In this document: positions 55,175-62,866 of the stretch, one piece after another | How the letters are laid out: each line of letters begins with the position of its first letter | How positions within the stretch are numbered: the stretch's first letter is position 1 | Assembly: GCA_019118565.1 (NCBI GenBank) | Contig: DWYR01000005.1 | Location: 37,957 to 101,956, forward strand | Source: Candidatus Alistipes avicola | GTDB taxonomy: Bacteria > Bacteroidota > Bacteroidia > Bacteroidales > Rikenellaceae | Length of the DNA: 64,000 nt | Reading direction: 5' to 3' | Notes under the pieces: model-generated | The model's database searches: none | What the model saw: only the letters and a program-made list of their open reading frames with translations | Told to the model about the DNA's origin: nothing | Translations under genes and position numbers: made by a program

Positions 55175-56112
55175 CAGATAAGGCCGCGGCCTGCTTTTTG
55201 AAGTTTCCCCTCCTCTTTGAGAGCCTCGACGATCTTGTCCAGCACACCGTTGATGAAGGTGCTGCTGCCGGGGGTCGAGTAGAATTTTGCAATATCGATG
55301 TATTCGTCCAGCGTCACCTTGATCGGAATCGACGGGAACGAGATCAGCTCGGTGATGGCCGTTGCCATGATCAGGTTGTCCATGAAGACGATACGCTCGA
55401 CATCCCAGTTGCGGGTGAACCGTTCGATGTAACTCAGCCGGTCGTTGTAATTGATAAGTGTCTTCTCGAAAAGCTGTTTGACGAATTCGACATCCTCTTC
55501 GCTCTTGAATTCGGGCAGCATCTTGACATCCTGATGGGATTGGCGCATATTCGACAGCGTGCGGATCACGAGGGTCAGTACGAAGCCAAGGTCGTCGCTC
55601 CAGAGGATCGACTGCTCTTCGAGTACGTCGTCGAGCAGAGGGCACTCCTGCAGTTCGCGTTCGAAGAAGGTGCAGAGCAACTCTACGTCAGCCTTGAACG
55701 AACTTTCGGGGGCATTCATGTAGGCCTGATAGTAGTCCGTTGCGATGAGTTGGTTGTAGAGGGTGCGGATCAGCTCGGGAGATTGTCCCCAACCGAGTTT
55801 ACGGGAGGCAAGCCGGTCGTTGATCGTGTCGCTGTCGGCGATTTTGCGAATGGCGGCGTTGTCGATGAAACGGGTGTTCGGATTCAGATCCTCGTACGTA
55901 GGCAACTTTTTCTGTTTAGCGATCTCCTGACGCTGCTGCGCATACCGGGCCAGTTCGACGGGCAGTGCCATCATGTGGTAATAGAGATCATAGGTCTTGT
56001 CGATTGCAGCCATCATGTTCTTCTCGGAGACGATCATGTTGTCGGCTTCGGATTTCAGATGGGCATACAGGGCTTTAATCGCCTTGATTCTAAGCTGTCT
56101 TCTACTTAACAT
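55174..56112 (-). CDS. nusB: Transcription antitermination factor NusB
   Basis: A 312-residue NusB, longer than the 140-residue E. coli protein, as is usual in Bacteroidetes where an extra middle region is present. RRQLRIKAIKALYAHL at the N-terminus and the C-terminal core (ELISFPSIPIKVTLDEYIDI in part, then FINGVLDKIVEAL) are diagnostic. It binds boxA RNA with NusE in rRNA antitermination. Followed by DUF1573 and yajC genes. Confidence 0.93.
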   Translation of the reverse strand: MLSRRQLRIKAIKALYAHLKSEADNMIVSEKNMMAAIDKTYDLYYHMMALPVELARYAQQRQEIAKQKKLPTYEDLNPNTRFIDNAAIRKIADSDTINDRLASRKLGWGQSPELIRTLYNQLIATDYYQAYMNAPESSFKADVELLCTFFERELQECPLLDDVLEEQSILWSDDLGFVLTLVIRTLSNMRQSHQDVKMLPEFKSEEDVEFVKQLFEKTLINYNDRLSYIERFTRNWDVERIVFMDNLIMATAITELISFPSIPIKVTLDEYIDIAKFYSTPGSSTFINGVLDKIVEALKEEGKLQKAGRGLI

Positions 56113-56239
56113 ATCTGTTCAGAACGTTTCTTGTGTTGTGTCTGGGCGGCGAGTGTGTCTTGGCAAATCCGCTCACTTCGGATTTTGTCCGGGAGAAACT
56201 TGCTGCTCTATGCCCCTTGACCGTCGCTTTTGCGCGTTG

Positions 56240-56269
56240 CAAAGGTAGGAAAAATACCGCACCCTGCAA
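56240..56269 (-). promoter_or_regulatory. nusB promoter
   Basis: On the minus strand: TTG (56267-56269), 19 bp, TACCTTTG (56240-56247). nusB starts 128 bp downstream, so the leader is long. Confidence 0.7.
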
Positions 56270-56375
56270 CGGTTTCCCCGGCAAAATATCCGACCTTGTC
56301 GAGATTGACTTGTCTCTATGGAGAGTTCCTCGTTGTTTTTTCTTGAGACGGGCGGCGGATTGCGGAGTAAATTCG

Positions 56376-56383
56376 TATCTTTG
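56376..56383 (+). promoter_or_regulatory. -7 box of the YhiN-type flavoprotein operon
   Basis: TATCTTTG ends 7 bp before the ATG at 56391 and 25 bp before the ATG at 56409. Confidence 0.55.
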
Positions 56384-56390
56384 CACGCAT

Positions 56391-57668
56391 ATGGAACAGA
56401 AGACCGATATGGAATCGAACGGTTACGAGGTAATCGTGGTGGGAGCCGGAGCGGCCGGCATGATGGCGGCCGGGACGGCGGCCCGGAACGGGCACAAGGT
56501 GCTCCTTCTTGAGAAGATGGAGAAGTCGGGCCGGAAGGTCCGCATCACGGGCAAGGGACGTTGCAACGTGACCAATGCCCGTCCGCCCGAGGAGTTTGCC
56601 TCGCAGGTGCGGACCAATGCGGATTTCTTTGCCCCCGCTTTCGCCGAGTTCAACAACAAGGCGACGATCCGTTTCTTCGAGCGGATGGGTGTAAAACTCG
56701 ACATCGAGCGGGGTGAGCGCGTCTTTCCCCGAAGCGGTAAGGCGTGGGATATTGCCAACGCGCTGTTGGATTATTGCGTGGAGAACGGTGTGAAGATCGT
56801 TTACGATACGCAGGTGTTGGAGATCCTGACCGTCGGGGATCGGGTCTACGGGGTAAAATACCGCAACAAGCGAGGGTTCGTCCGCCAGGAGGAGTGTTCG
56901 CGCGTGATCGTGGCGACGGGAGGCTTGTCCTACCCGGCAACCGGCTCCACGGGCGACGGATACCTCTTTGCCTCCGATCTGGGGCATACGGTCGAGCCGG
57001 TTCGTCCGTCGTTGACTCCATTGCGGTCCTCCCACCCGCAGGTGCGCAACATGCACGGACTCCTTCTGAAAAATGTGCGGGCGACACTTTATGTTGATAA
57101 CGAGCCGATCCGTGAGGAGTTCGGTGAGTTGGGCTTTTCGGAGCGCGGTATCGAGGGGGCTGTGGCTCTGCGTCTGAGCCGCGATGCGGTGGATGCCCTG
57201 ATCGACGGGAAGAGTGTCAAGATCGTAGTCGACATGAAACCGGCCCTGGATGAGGAGGTGCTCCGCAATCGGATCCAGCGCGAGATGGCCGAACTGCAAC
57301 CCGAAGACATGTTCTCGGAACTGCTGCGTAAGCTGGTCCCCCGTACAATGGTGATCCCGTTGGCCGAAGAGCTTGACATTCACTCTCAGACCTACCTGCG
57401 CAAGATTACGCCCGAACAGATCGAGCGGTTGATCAAGGTGTTGAAGGGAATGGTCTTCCCGATTACGGACTACGCTCCGTTCGAATATGCGGTCGTGACG
57501 GCCGGAGGGGTGCGGTGCGATGAGGTGAATCCCTATACGATGGAGTCGCGCAAGGTGCGGGGCCTCTATTTTGCCGGTGAAGTGCTGGATCTGGATGCAA
57601 ATACCGGCGGATATAATTTGCAGATAGCCTTTTCAACAGGCCGGCTGGCCGGTATGCTCAAACGGTGA
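56391..57668 (+). CDS. YhiN/HI0933-family NAD(P)/FAD-dependent oxidoreductase
   Basis: About 425 residues. The FAD-binding dinucleotide motif is VIVVGAGAAGMMAAGTAA near residue 12, followed by the family segment GRKVRITGKGRCNVTN; later motifs are VIVATGGLSYPATGSTGDGY and a C-terminal YFAGEVLDLDANTGGYNLQ. Catalytic role unknown. The frame is open from 56133, but the promoter box at 56376 rules that start out. The ATG at 56409 (MESNGYE) would leave a leader of about 20 nt and is equally possible. First gene of a four-gene run with overlapping ends. Confidence 0.92.
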   Translation: MEQKTDMESNGYEVIVVGAGAAGMMAAGTAARNGHKVLLLEKMEKSGRKVRITGKGRCNVTNARPPEEFASQVRTNADFFAPAFAEFNNKATIRFFERMGVKLDIERGERVFPRSGKAWDIANALLDYCVENGVKIVYDTQVLEILTVGDRVYGVKYRNKRGFVRQEECSRVIVATGGLSYPATGSTGDGYLFASDLGHTVEPVRPSLTPLRSSHPQVRNMHGLLLKNVRATLYVDNEPIREEFGELGFSERGIEGAVALRLSRDAVDALIDGKSVKIVVDMKPALDEEVLRNRIQREMAELQPEDMFSELLRKLVPRTMVIPLAEELDIHSQTYLRKITPEQIERLIKVLKGMVFPITDYAPFEYAVVTAGGVRCDEVNPYTMESRKVRGLYFAGEVLDLDANTGGYNLQIAFSTGRLAGMLKR

Positions 57669-58177
57669 AACGGTTTCTCCATAAGCGCTCCGGCCGTGTG
57701 CCGGTGATCTCACAGATGTTGGGCCGCTTGTCGCGGGCCCGTTATTTCCGTGGACACGGGGTCCATTCGCCTTTCGTCTACGACATTGTCCGGGAGGTCT
57801 TCATGAAACATTCGCTCCAGGGAGAGGATCGCGAACTTTACGAGGCGTTGTGCCGTGCAGGGGTATCGCCCCGACGGGCCGTCCAGTTGCAGAATCTCTT
57901 CTCGCACTGCGGTTATCGGACTTTCGGAGTAGATGGCACGGAACATGCTGCCTTGTGTGTGCTGACGCGAAACTACCCGGAGAACCGGATCCCGACGGCG
58001 GTGGCCGCAGCGGCTGAATCGGGTTCGACCCTCTGTATCATGGAACCCTATCGGAGCGCCATGCGTTGCGAACTGTGCAGCCGCATCGTGCGGGAACACC
58101 GTTCGACGACGGTGGACAACCGGGGTTACCTGCTCATTTTCAACAATCATTTACCGAAACAGCACTTTAGATTATGA
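57665..58177 (+). CDS. Short methyltransferase-like protein, possibly degenerate
   Basis: A 170-residue protein. GHGVHSPFVYDIVREVF near residue 30 and the C-terminal ending LLIFNNHLPKQHFRL resemble the two ends of a Bacteroidetes SAM-dependent methyltransferase family of about 240-260 residues, but the middle is shorter and I see no glycine-rich SAM loop. It may be a shrunken or inactive form. It starts with GTG overlapping the stop of the flavoprotein gene (GTGA), and its stop overlaps the next ATG (ATGA). Confidence 0.65.
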   Translation: MKRFLHKRSGRVPVISQMLGRLSRARYFRGHGVHSPFVYDIVREVFMKHSLQGEDRELYEALCRAGVSPRRAVQLQNLFSHCGYRTFGVDGTEHAALCVLTRNYPENRIPTAVAAAAESGSTLCIMEPYRSAMRCELCSRIVREHRSTTVDNRGYLLIFNNHLPKQHFRL

Positions 58178-58995
58178 AAAGATTTTTATTATCGCTGCTA
58201 CTTATTTTATGTTTTAATACAGCTTGTCGAGGTGATTGCAGGGAGCAAATTAAAATATTCTATACGAAATATTTAGAGAATGTTTTGCATGATAATTCGC
58301 GAAATGAAGAATTATGCAAATCCTATTTAACGGAAGAGTTGTTAGAAAAAGTCGATAGACTTATAAGTGCAACTAACGTTGATCCATTAATTCGAGCCCA
58401 GGACGCGAGTTTGGATGCAATTGAAACTCTAAAAATTGAACCATTAACTGATAATTGGTATATGGTTCGCTATTATTGGAACAAAAAAGACAGCACAACG
58501 ATAAAAGAAATTCCCATTAAGGTTCAGAGCATTAATGGGAAATGTTTGATTACTTATATTACTCCCATATGGAATGGATCTCATTATGGTGATGAACTTA
58601 TATCATGTAAATCCAAAAATCCACTTCATATTAATCACGAAACAGCACAGGCATTTTTGGAGAGTTTCTATAAGTTATATATTGCGGAATATTCTGAGAT
58701 GTCAAAAGATTTGAGTTTAAAATTGGCATTACTACGGAATCGACATCTGTCAGAGGACGCTCTAGTTCAATATAAGAGTGCTGAACTCGAGAATTCGATG
58801 GATGGGCATAGAGGCTATGACCTATTAATTGATAATTATGACTTCGATAGGGTATGGTCTGAGAGTTTGGAATTCAAACAATTGAATGATAATGATTATC
58901 TTGTTTCTTATAAGGTAAATGGTAAAATTTACAAAATAGTTATTTCCATAAAAAGGAATGGAGATGAATATATTGTTAATGGAATAAAATTATGA
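58174..58995 (+). CDS. AT-rich lipoprotein gene inserted in the operon, DUF3828-like
   Basis: A 273-residue lipoprotein (signal MKRFLLSLLLILCFNTAC, Cys18). It appears to hold two related alpha/beta halves: FYTKYLENVLH...NWYMVRYYW up to about 140 and FLESFYKLYIAEY...NDYLVSYKV to the end, a layout like a doubled DUF3828 domain; this assignment is tentative. The DNA is strikingly AT-rich compared with both neighbours. Its ATG overlaps the previous stop and its stop overlaps the next ATG, both as ATGA. It looks like a recent insertion that kept translational coupling. Confidence 0.75.
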   Translation: MKRFLLSLLLILCFNTACRGDCREQIKIFYTKYLENVLHDNSRNEELCKSYLTEELLEKVDRLISATNVDPLIRAQDASLDAIETLKIEPLTDNWYMVRYYWNKKDSTTIKEIPIKVQSINGKCLITYITPIWNGSHYGDELISCKSKNPLHINHETAQAFLESFYKLYIAEYSEMSKDLSLKLALLRNRHLSEDALVQYKSAELENSMDGHRGYDLLIDNYDFDRVWSESLEFKQLNDNDYLVSYKVNGKIYKIVISIKRNGDEYIVNGIKL

Positions 58996-59543
58996 AAGTA
59001 TATACGAAAACAGGTGACCAGGGGACCACTTCGCTGGTCGGCGGAGAGCGGGTGTCGAAGACAGACCTGCGGGTTGAGGCATACGGCACGGTCGATGAAT
59101 TGACGGCATTTACGGCCTTGTTGACTGACCTCATCCGTTCCGAAGCAGGGGTGGAGACGTATGTACAGGATCTTCACCGGATTGAATCTAAGTTGATGAC
59201 CGTAGCTGCGGTGCTGGCCGTGGGCGAGGGAGGTGCGGACAAGGTGAAGGGGATTGAGCCTTCGGCGATCGAGTTCCTGGAACACCGGATCGATGCGATG
59301 CAGGCGATCGTTCCGCAGATCACCAAGTTTACGATTCCCGGGGGGAATAAGGCTGTGTCGATGTGCCACGTGTGCCGTACGGTTTGCCGCCGGGCGGAGC
59401 GCGCTGCACTTCGGGCCAGCGAGATACAGCCTGTTGCGCCGGAGACGTTGGCTTACCTGAACCGTCTCTCGGACTACTTCTACCTGCTGGGGCGAGCCTT
59501 GACCGAGCACCTTCATGTGAAGGAGGAACTTTGGATTCCGTAA
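58992..59543 (+). CDS. Cob(I)alamin adenosyltransferase, PduO type
   Basis: A 183-residue enzyme that transfers the adenosyl group of ATP to cob(I)alamin, making coenzyme B12. The N-terminal ATP-binding segment is VYTKTGDQGTTSLVGGERV, followed by KTDLRVEAYGTVDELTAF, and the helix bundle has MCHVCRTVCRRAER with the conserved Arg pair. No cobalamin riboswitch or other B12 genes are in the window. The ATG overlaps the stop of the AT-rich gene. Confidence 0.93.
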   Translation: MKVYTKTGDQGTTSLVGGERVSKTDLRVEAYGTVDELTAFTALLTDLIRSEAGVETYVQDLHRIESKLMTVAAVLAVGEGGADKVKGIEPSAIEFLEHRIDAMQAIVPQITKFTIPGGNKAVSMCHVCRTVCRRAERAALRASEIQPVAPETLAYLNRLSDYFYLLGRALTEHLHVKEELWIP

Positions 59544-59623
59544 AGTGGATTTGGGTCCATTCATCTCAAGGGAATAGGTACTGTCCCTTTTCGGAAGGAG
59601 TCGATTAATTTTTTTATAAATAG

Positions 59624-59654
59624 TTTGTATTTGTTGCAACTTTCTCTATATTCG
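59624..59654 (+). promoter_or_regulatory. Promoter of the DUF2795 gene
   Basis: TTTG (59624-59627), 19 bp, TATATTCG (59647-59654), a one-base variant of TAnnTTTG. The start codon is 77 bp further. Confidence 0.55.
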
Positions 59655-59731
59655 CAACCTGCTATCATAGAGGATGAGATGGTTGTATTTATCTATCCTT
59701 TTGAATATTAGGTACTTAAATAGTTTAGATT

Positions 59732-59953
59732 ATGTACTGGACACTTGAGTTGGCATCGAAACTGGAGGATGCTCCCTGGCCTGCGACCAAAGACGAATTG
59801 ATCGACTATGCGGTTCGTTCGGGTTTGCCGTTGGAAGTTCTTGAGAATTTGCAGGAGATCGAGGACGAAGGCGATATATACGAGTCGATCGAGGATATTT
59901 GGCCCGACTACCCGTCGAAGGACGATTTTCTCTTCAACGAGGAAGAGTATTGA
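59732..59953 (+). CDS. Small DUF2795 protein
   Basis: A 73-residue acidic cytoplasmic protein with the DUF2795 pattern: WPATKDELIDYAVRSGLPLE followed by VLENLQEIEDEGDIYESIED. The fold is a short helical domain; function unknown. It is the last chromosomal gene before the integrative element, and the element begins at or just after its terminator. Confidence 0.85.
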   Translation: MYWTLELASKLEDAPWPATKDELIDYAVRSGLPLEVLENLQEIEDEGDIYESIEDIWPDYPSKDDFLFNEEEY

Positions 59954-59982
59954 TGGTCTTCAGATAGGTTAAACAATTGAAT

Positions 59983-60030
59983 ACCAGCGCGATGAACAAA
60001 GATAATTTGTTTGTCGCGTTGGTGTTTTAT
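59983..60030 (+). terminator. Terminator of the DUF2795 gene
   Basis: The 18 bases at 59983-60000 pair with 60006-60023 along their whole length if three G-U pairs are allowed, around a GATAA loop, followed by GTTTTAT. The right arm begins with TTTGTTTGTC, which recurs downstream. Confidence 0.8.
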
Positions 60031-60126
60031 GGTGTTATATGGTGTTGTTTGTTTGTCTAAATTGCGGTTTTTCTCCTCAAAAACTGGGTTTGTTTGTCTA
60101 AAATACATTACCTTTGTTTCTCCTCA
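60006..60126 (+). repeat. Spaced direct repeats at the edge of the integrative element
   Basis: TTTGTTTGTC occurs at 60006, 60048 and 60089, that is every 41-42 bp. The last two are part of a perfect 15-bp repeat GTTTGTTTGTCTAAA (60047-60061 and 60088-60102), and each is followed by TTTCTCCTCA (60070-60079 and 60117-60126). Candidates for integrase arm sites, an attachment site or operators of the integrase promoter. Confidence 0.65.
60109..60116 (+). promoter_or_regulatory. -7 box of the integrase gene
   Basis: TACCTTTG lies between the second GTTTGTTTGTCTAAA repeat and the second TTTCTCCTCA. The repeat at 60088-60102 covers the place where RNA polymerase would contact the -33 region. The integrase starts 114 bp further on. 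Confidence 0.5.
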
Positions 60127-60230
60127 GGAATATATGAGTATGTGATTGGGTTAAGCGCACGGCTGAATATATTCATTCTTCTATGAGTTGAGAGTAATAG
60201 GTATGTTGTTCTAAAATACAGAAAAGTTTT

Positions 60231-61586
60231 ATGGGAAGACCGAAAAGACTATATCCATTGGGCAAATTCCGCCTTCGTACACCGAAAGTGGTTGACAAGG
60301 AAAAAGCCTATCCTGTCGAGTTGGAATACACTTGGAATAGGCAGGTAATCCGTAAGACAACGAATGTCTTTGTCAAGGTTGCGGACTGGAACCAGAACGG
60401 CAACCAGGGACGGGGTGAAATACGTGCAACTCATGGCGGTGAAGCCAAACGACTTAACCAGTTGTTGCTGGCACGGGTTGAACGTATAGATTCGCTGCTC
60501 GCCGAATATAACGAAAAGCATCCTAATCAGATAACCGCTGATGTCGTATCCGGTTTTCTCGCAGACAAGCCTCTTGCTCGTCGTGACCAAGGAAAAGATT
60601 TCGTTGAGTTTACATTGGAACGTCTTTCTTCGGACTATGCAAGAAACAGAATCGGAAGGAGCCGGTATGAAAACGGAAGGAGCTGCATGAATATATTCCA
60701 GACATTCCTGAGGGCTACCCGACAGGGAACCTATCGTTCTGACAGCATTTATGTAGGCGATATGACTCCGGAGTTGTTAGACAGTTATATATCGTGGCGC
60801 AGGGAAATCAAGCAGAACAGTGATGCCACTATCAACCACTCTTTGACTCCGATATTAAAAGCATGTGCATACGCTTGTGAAATGGGCATGATGGAACCTG
60901 CCGTCAATGCAAGGATTCAGGATATGCGCATTGTGACTAAGGTATCGCTTTCTGAAGAAGAGGCAGAGTTTGACGGCAAAAGTCTCAGTAAGGAACAGAT
61001 GGCGGCATTGCTTGAATATTACAAGACCTGCACTGAACCTCGTAGAAAAGAATTTCTGGAAATGTTCTTCTTTGCGTTCCATGCCTGCGGCCTCCGTGTG
61101 GTGGATGTGATGACCCTGCAATGGAAACACATCGACTTTGCTAGAAAGGAGTTGCGGAAGATAATGATCAAGACGAACAAACGACATGTCATACCGCTTA
61201 CTGAACCTGCATTACATATCTTACAGCAATGGCGGGAAAAACGTGAGGGATGCCGGTATGTGTTCAACCTTGTAAAAGAGACTTTGGATTTGGATGATGC
61301 GGAGGCACTGTACAAAGCCCGTAACAATGCCACTAAATGCATTAATCAGTCACTGGCCGTTGTCGGTGAGCAGATCGGCCTTCCGTTCAGTCTCTCGATG
61401 CACGCTGCCCGTCACTCGTTTGCGGTTTTTGCGCTGAACAAGGGATTATCCATGTCGGTAGTCAGCCGTCTGCTCGGACATAGCAGCACGGATATTACAG
61501 AGAAGGTTTATGCCCGTTTCCTGCCGGAGACACTGTCGGCGGAGGTGGCAAAACTAAGCGGAGAATTAATCAACTTGACTATATAA
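60231..61586 (+). CDS. Tyrosine recombinase (integrase)
   Basis: A 451-residue site-specific recombinase. An N-terminal arm-binding-like domain (MGRPKRLYPLGKFRL) and a SAM-like core-binding domain (about 115-235) are followed by the catalytic domain. All active-site residues are present: Arg289 in HACGLRVVDVM, a Lys at 314 or 317 in IMIKTNKRHVIP, His391 and Arg394 in HAARHSF, His417 in LLGHSS, and the nucleophile Tyr427 in EKVYARF. It should integrate and excise this element, so it is probably active. Confidence 0.93.
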   Translation: MGRPKRLYPLGKFRLRTPKVVDKEKAYPVELEYTWNRQVIRKTTNVFVKVADWNQNGNQGRGEIRATHGGEAKRLNQLLLARVERIDSLLAEYNEKHPNQITADVVSGFLADKPLARRDQGKDFVEFTLERLSSDYARNRIGRSRYENGRSCMNIFQTFLRATRQGTYRSDSIYVGDMTPELLDSYISWRREIKQNSDATINHSLTPILKACAYACEMGMMEPAVNARIQDMRIVTKVSLSEEEAEFDGKSLSKEQMAALLEYYKTCTEPRRKEFLEMFFFAFHACGLRVVDVMTLQWKHIDFARKELRKIMIKTNKRHVIPLTEPALHILQQWREKREGCRYVFNLVKETLDLDDAEALYKARNNATKCINQSLAVVGEQIGLPFSLSMHAARHSFAVFALNKGLSMSVVSRLLGHSSTDITEKVYARFLPETLSAEVAKLSGELINLTI

Positions 61587-61609
61587 TCACTGTGAAAAGA
61601 TAAAGAAAC

Positions 61610-62287
61610 ATGATATCATTGCCATTTCGAGTTGCATGTATCCTGATAGCAGGATTCCTTATTGTACTGGCTGTAACCTATATATACAAGTTAAACAGCC
61701 GTAAGGTATTCTGGGGTGTAGGGCTCACTACCATTATCGGTATCCTCATCCTTCTTGGATTAGGGGTGCTTCGTCCATCTTGGGGAACAGAAACCGGCAC
61801 GGCTGTCATTGTGGGAATCAGTACCGCTATCGGATGTGCAATAACGCTGATATATGCAGCAGAGGACTTGCATCAAAAAAAGCGAATTAAAGGAAAGAAA
61901 ATCACAGAAACTGAATCTGTGCAAGAAGATATGGTTCCAGATCACCATAAAGTGACTTTACCGTCTCGGCTTGATACTGAATTGGCAAGAAAGATCTTTG
62001 ATGAAGCCATTGAAGAAGAATATATCATTATCAACGATGGCCATTATGAGTGGACTTTGAACAAAGTCCTTCTTGCATATATGTGCGGACGTATCTATTG
62101 CGAAGATTATCCTGAAAAAACAATATATGATGAGAAGATGTACTGGATGCCTGGCAGAGTGGAATTATTTCCGGGTACTGAATTAGATAAGTTATTTAAC
62201 ATGAAAGATTTGACCCAATCAAGGCATACTCGAAAAAACAAAGCTGCGCCTACAGGATTTGAGAAAATTGACAAGTTATTTGAGTAG
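61610..62287 (+). CDS. Three-helix membrane protein of the integrative element, unknown
   Basis: A 225-residue protein with three hydrophobic helices in its first 80 residues (about 7-25, 33-52 and 63-82) and then a charged 140-residue cytoplasmic part (KRIKGKKITETES, then LARKIFDEAIEEEYIIIND). No family recognised. It lies 23 bp after the integrase gene, a place where cargo genes of such elements often sit. Confidence 0.65.
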   Translation: MISLPFRVACILIAGFLIVLAVTYIYKLNSRKVFWGVGLTTIIGILILLGLGVLRPSWGTETGTAVIVGISTAIGCAITLIYAAEDLHQKKRIKGKKITETESVQEDMVPDHHKVTLPSRLDTELARKIFDEAIEEEYIIINDGHYEWTLNKVLLAYMCGRIYCEDYPEKTIYDEKMYWMPGRVELFPGTELDKLFNMKDLTQSRHTRKNKAAPTGFEKIDKLFE

Positions 62288-62533
62288 CCAATGTGCTACT
62301 CTTTTTTTGTTTGACAAGCAGCAGGTTATAAGCTCATCACCTTCGTGTTATATACAACTCTAACACGATCTCTAACATAGTATCTAATTCATTCTAACAC
62401 CAAGATTCCTAAGGAGTTTGAACCTTTGCATCGTGCTTTTGGTACGATGTGCACAGTTGTATCATAGCACGTAAACCCGGCTTACAGTCCGAGTGTGCAT
62501 AAGGAAGGTTAAGCCATAATACGACGATATACT
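62288..62533 (+). other. Intergenic stretch with TCTAA repeats and a hairpin
   Basis: TCTAA occurs at 62359, 62371, 62383 and 62393. Further on, TGCATCGT (62427-62434) can pair with an interrupted ACGATGTGCA (62444-62453). No gene is supported. Such a region between integrase and excisionase genes may carry control or recombination sites. Confidence 0.55.
62358..62400 (+). repeat. Iteron-like TCTAACA repeats, 12-bp spacing
   Basis: CTCTAACA at 62358 and 62370, a shortened TCTAAT at 62383, and TCTAACAC at 62393; the first three start exactly 12 bp apart and the last 10 bp. The spacing of about one helical turn suggests cooperative protein binding. Confidence 0.6.
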
Positions 62534-62866
62534 ATGGCTCAAAAATTAAATGGAGAAAAGAAACTATGCGACAGGGAACTGCTTGAAAAGATCCTCAGTA
62601 TAGTAGAGAGACAGGAGAAACTGCCGCCTCCGGCTCACCAAGGCGAACACCGTCTATATGACAACAAGTCTTTGATGGAGAAGTTGAACATCAAAGATAA
62701 ATATCTTAAAAAGTTGCGAGACAACGGTTATCTCGGCTACTCGCGTGAAGGTGATAAATACTGGTATACGCAGGAAGACGTGGACCGCTTTCTGCGCCGT
62801 TTCCATTATGAAGCTTTCGCTATTGGTGATGAGCTTCCACAACAGGAAGGAGGTGGCTATGTTTGA
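62534..62866 (+). CDS. Excisionase-like helix-turn-helix protein
   Basis: A 110-residue protein. A winged HTH of the MerR/excisionase type covers about residues 42-92: LYDNKSLMEKLNIKDKYLKK is the recognition part and GYLGYSREGDKYWYTQEDVD the wing. In Bacteroidales elements such proteins control excision or replication genes. The end overlaps the next gene by 8 bp. Confidence 0.82.
   Translation: MAQKLNGEKKLCDRELLEKILSIVERQEKLPPPAHQGEHRLYDNKSLMEKLNIKDKYLKKLRDNGYLGYSREGDKYWYTQEDVDRFLRRFHYEAFAIGDELPQQEGGGYV

Noticed and set aside
58174..58995. Idea that the AT-rich gene is an insertion sequence
   Set aside because: It encodes a lipoprotein, has no transposase and no terminal inverted repeats; only a 9-bp direct repeat at its borders.
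58992..59543. Cobalamin riboswitch upstream of the adenosyltransferase
   Set aside because: The gene is translationally coupled to the preceding one and I see no B12-box-like leader in the operon.
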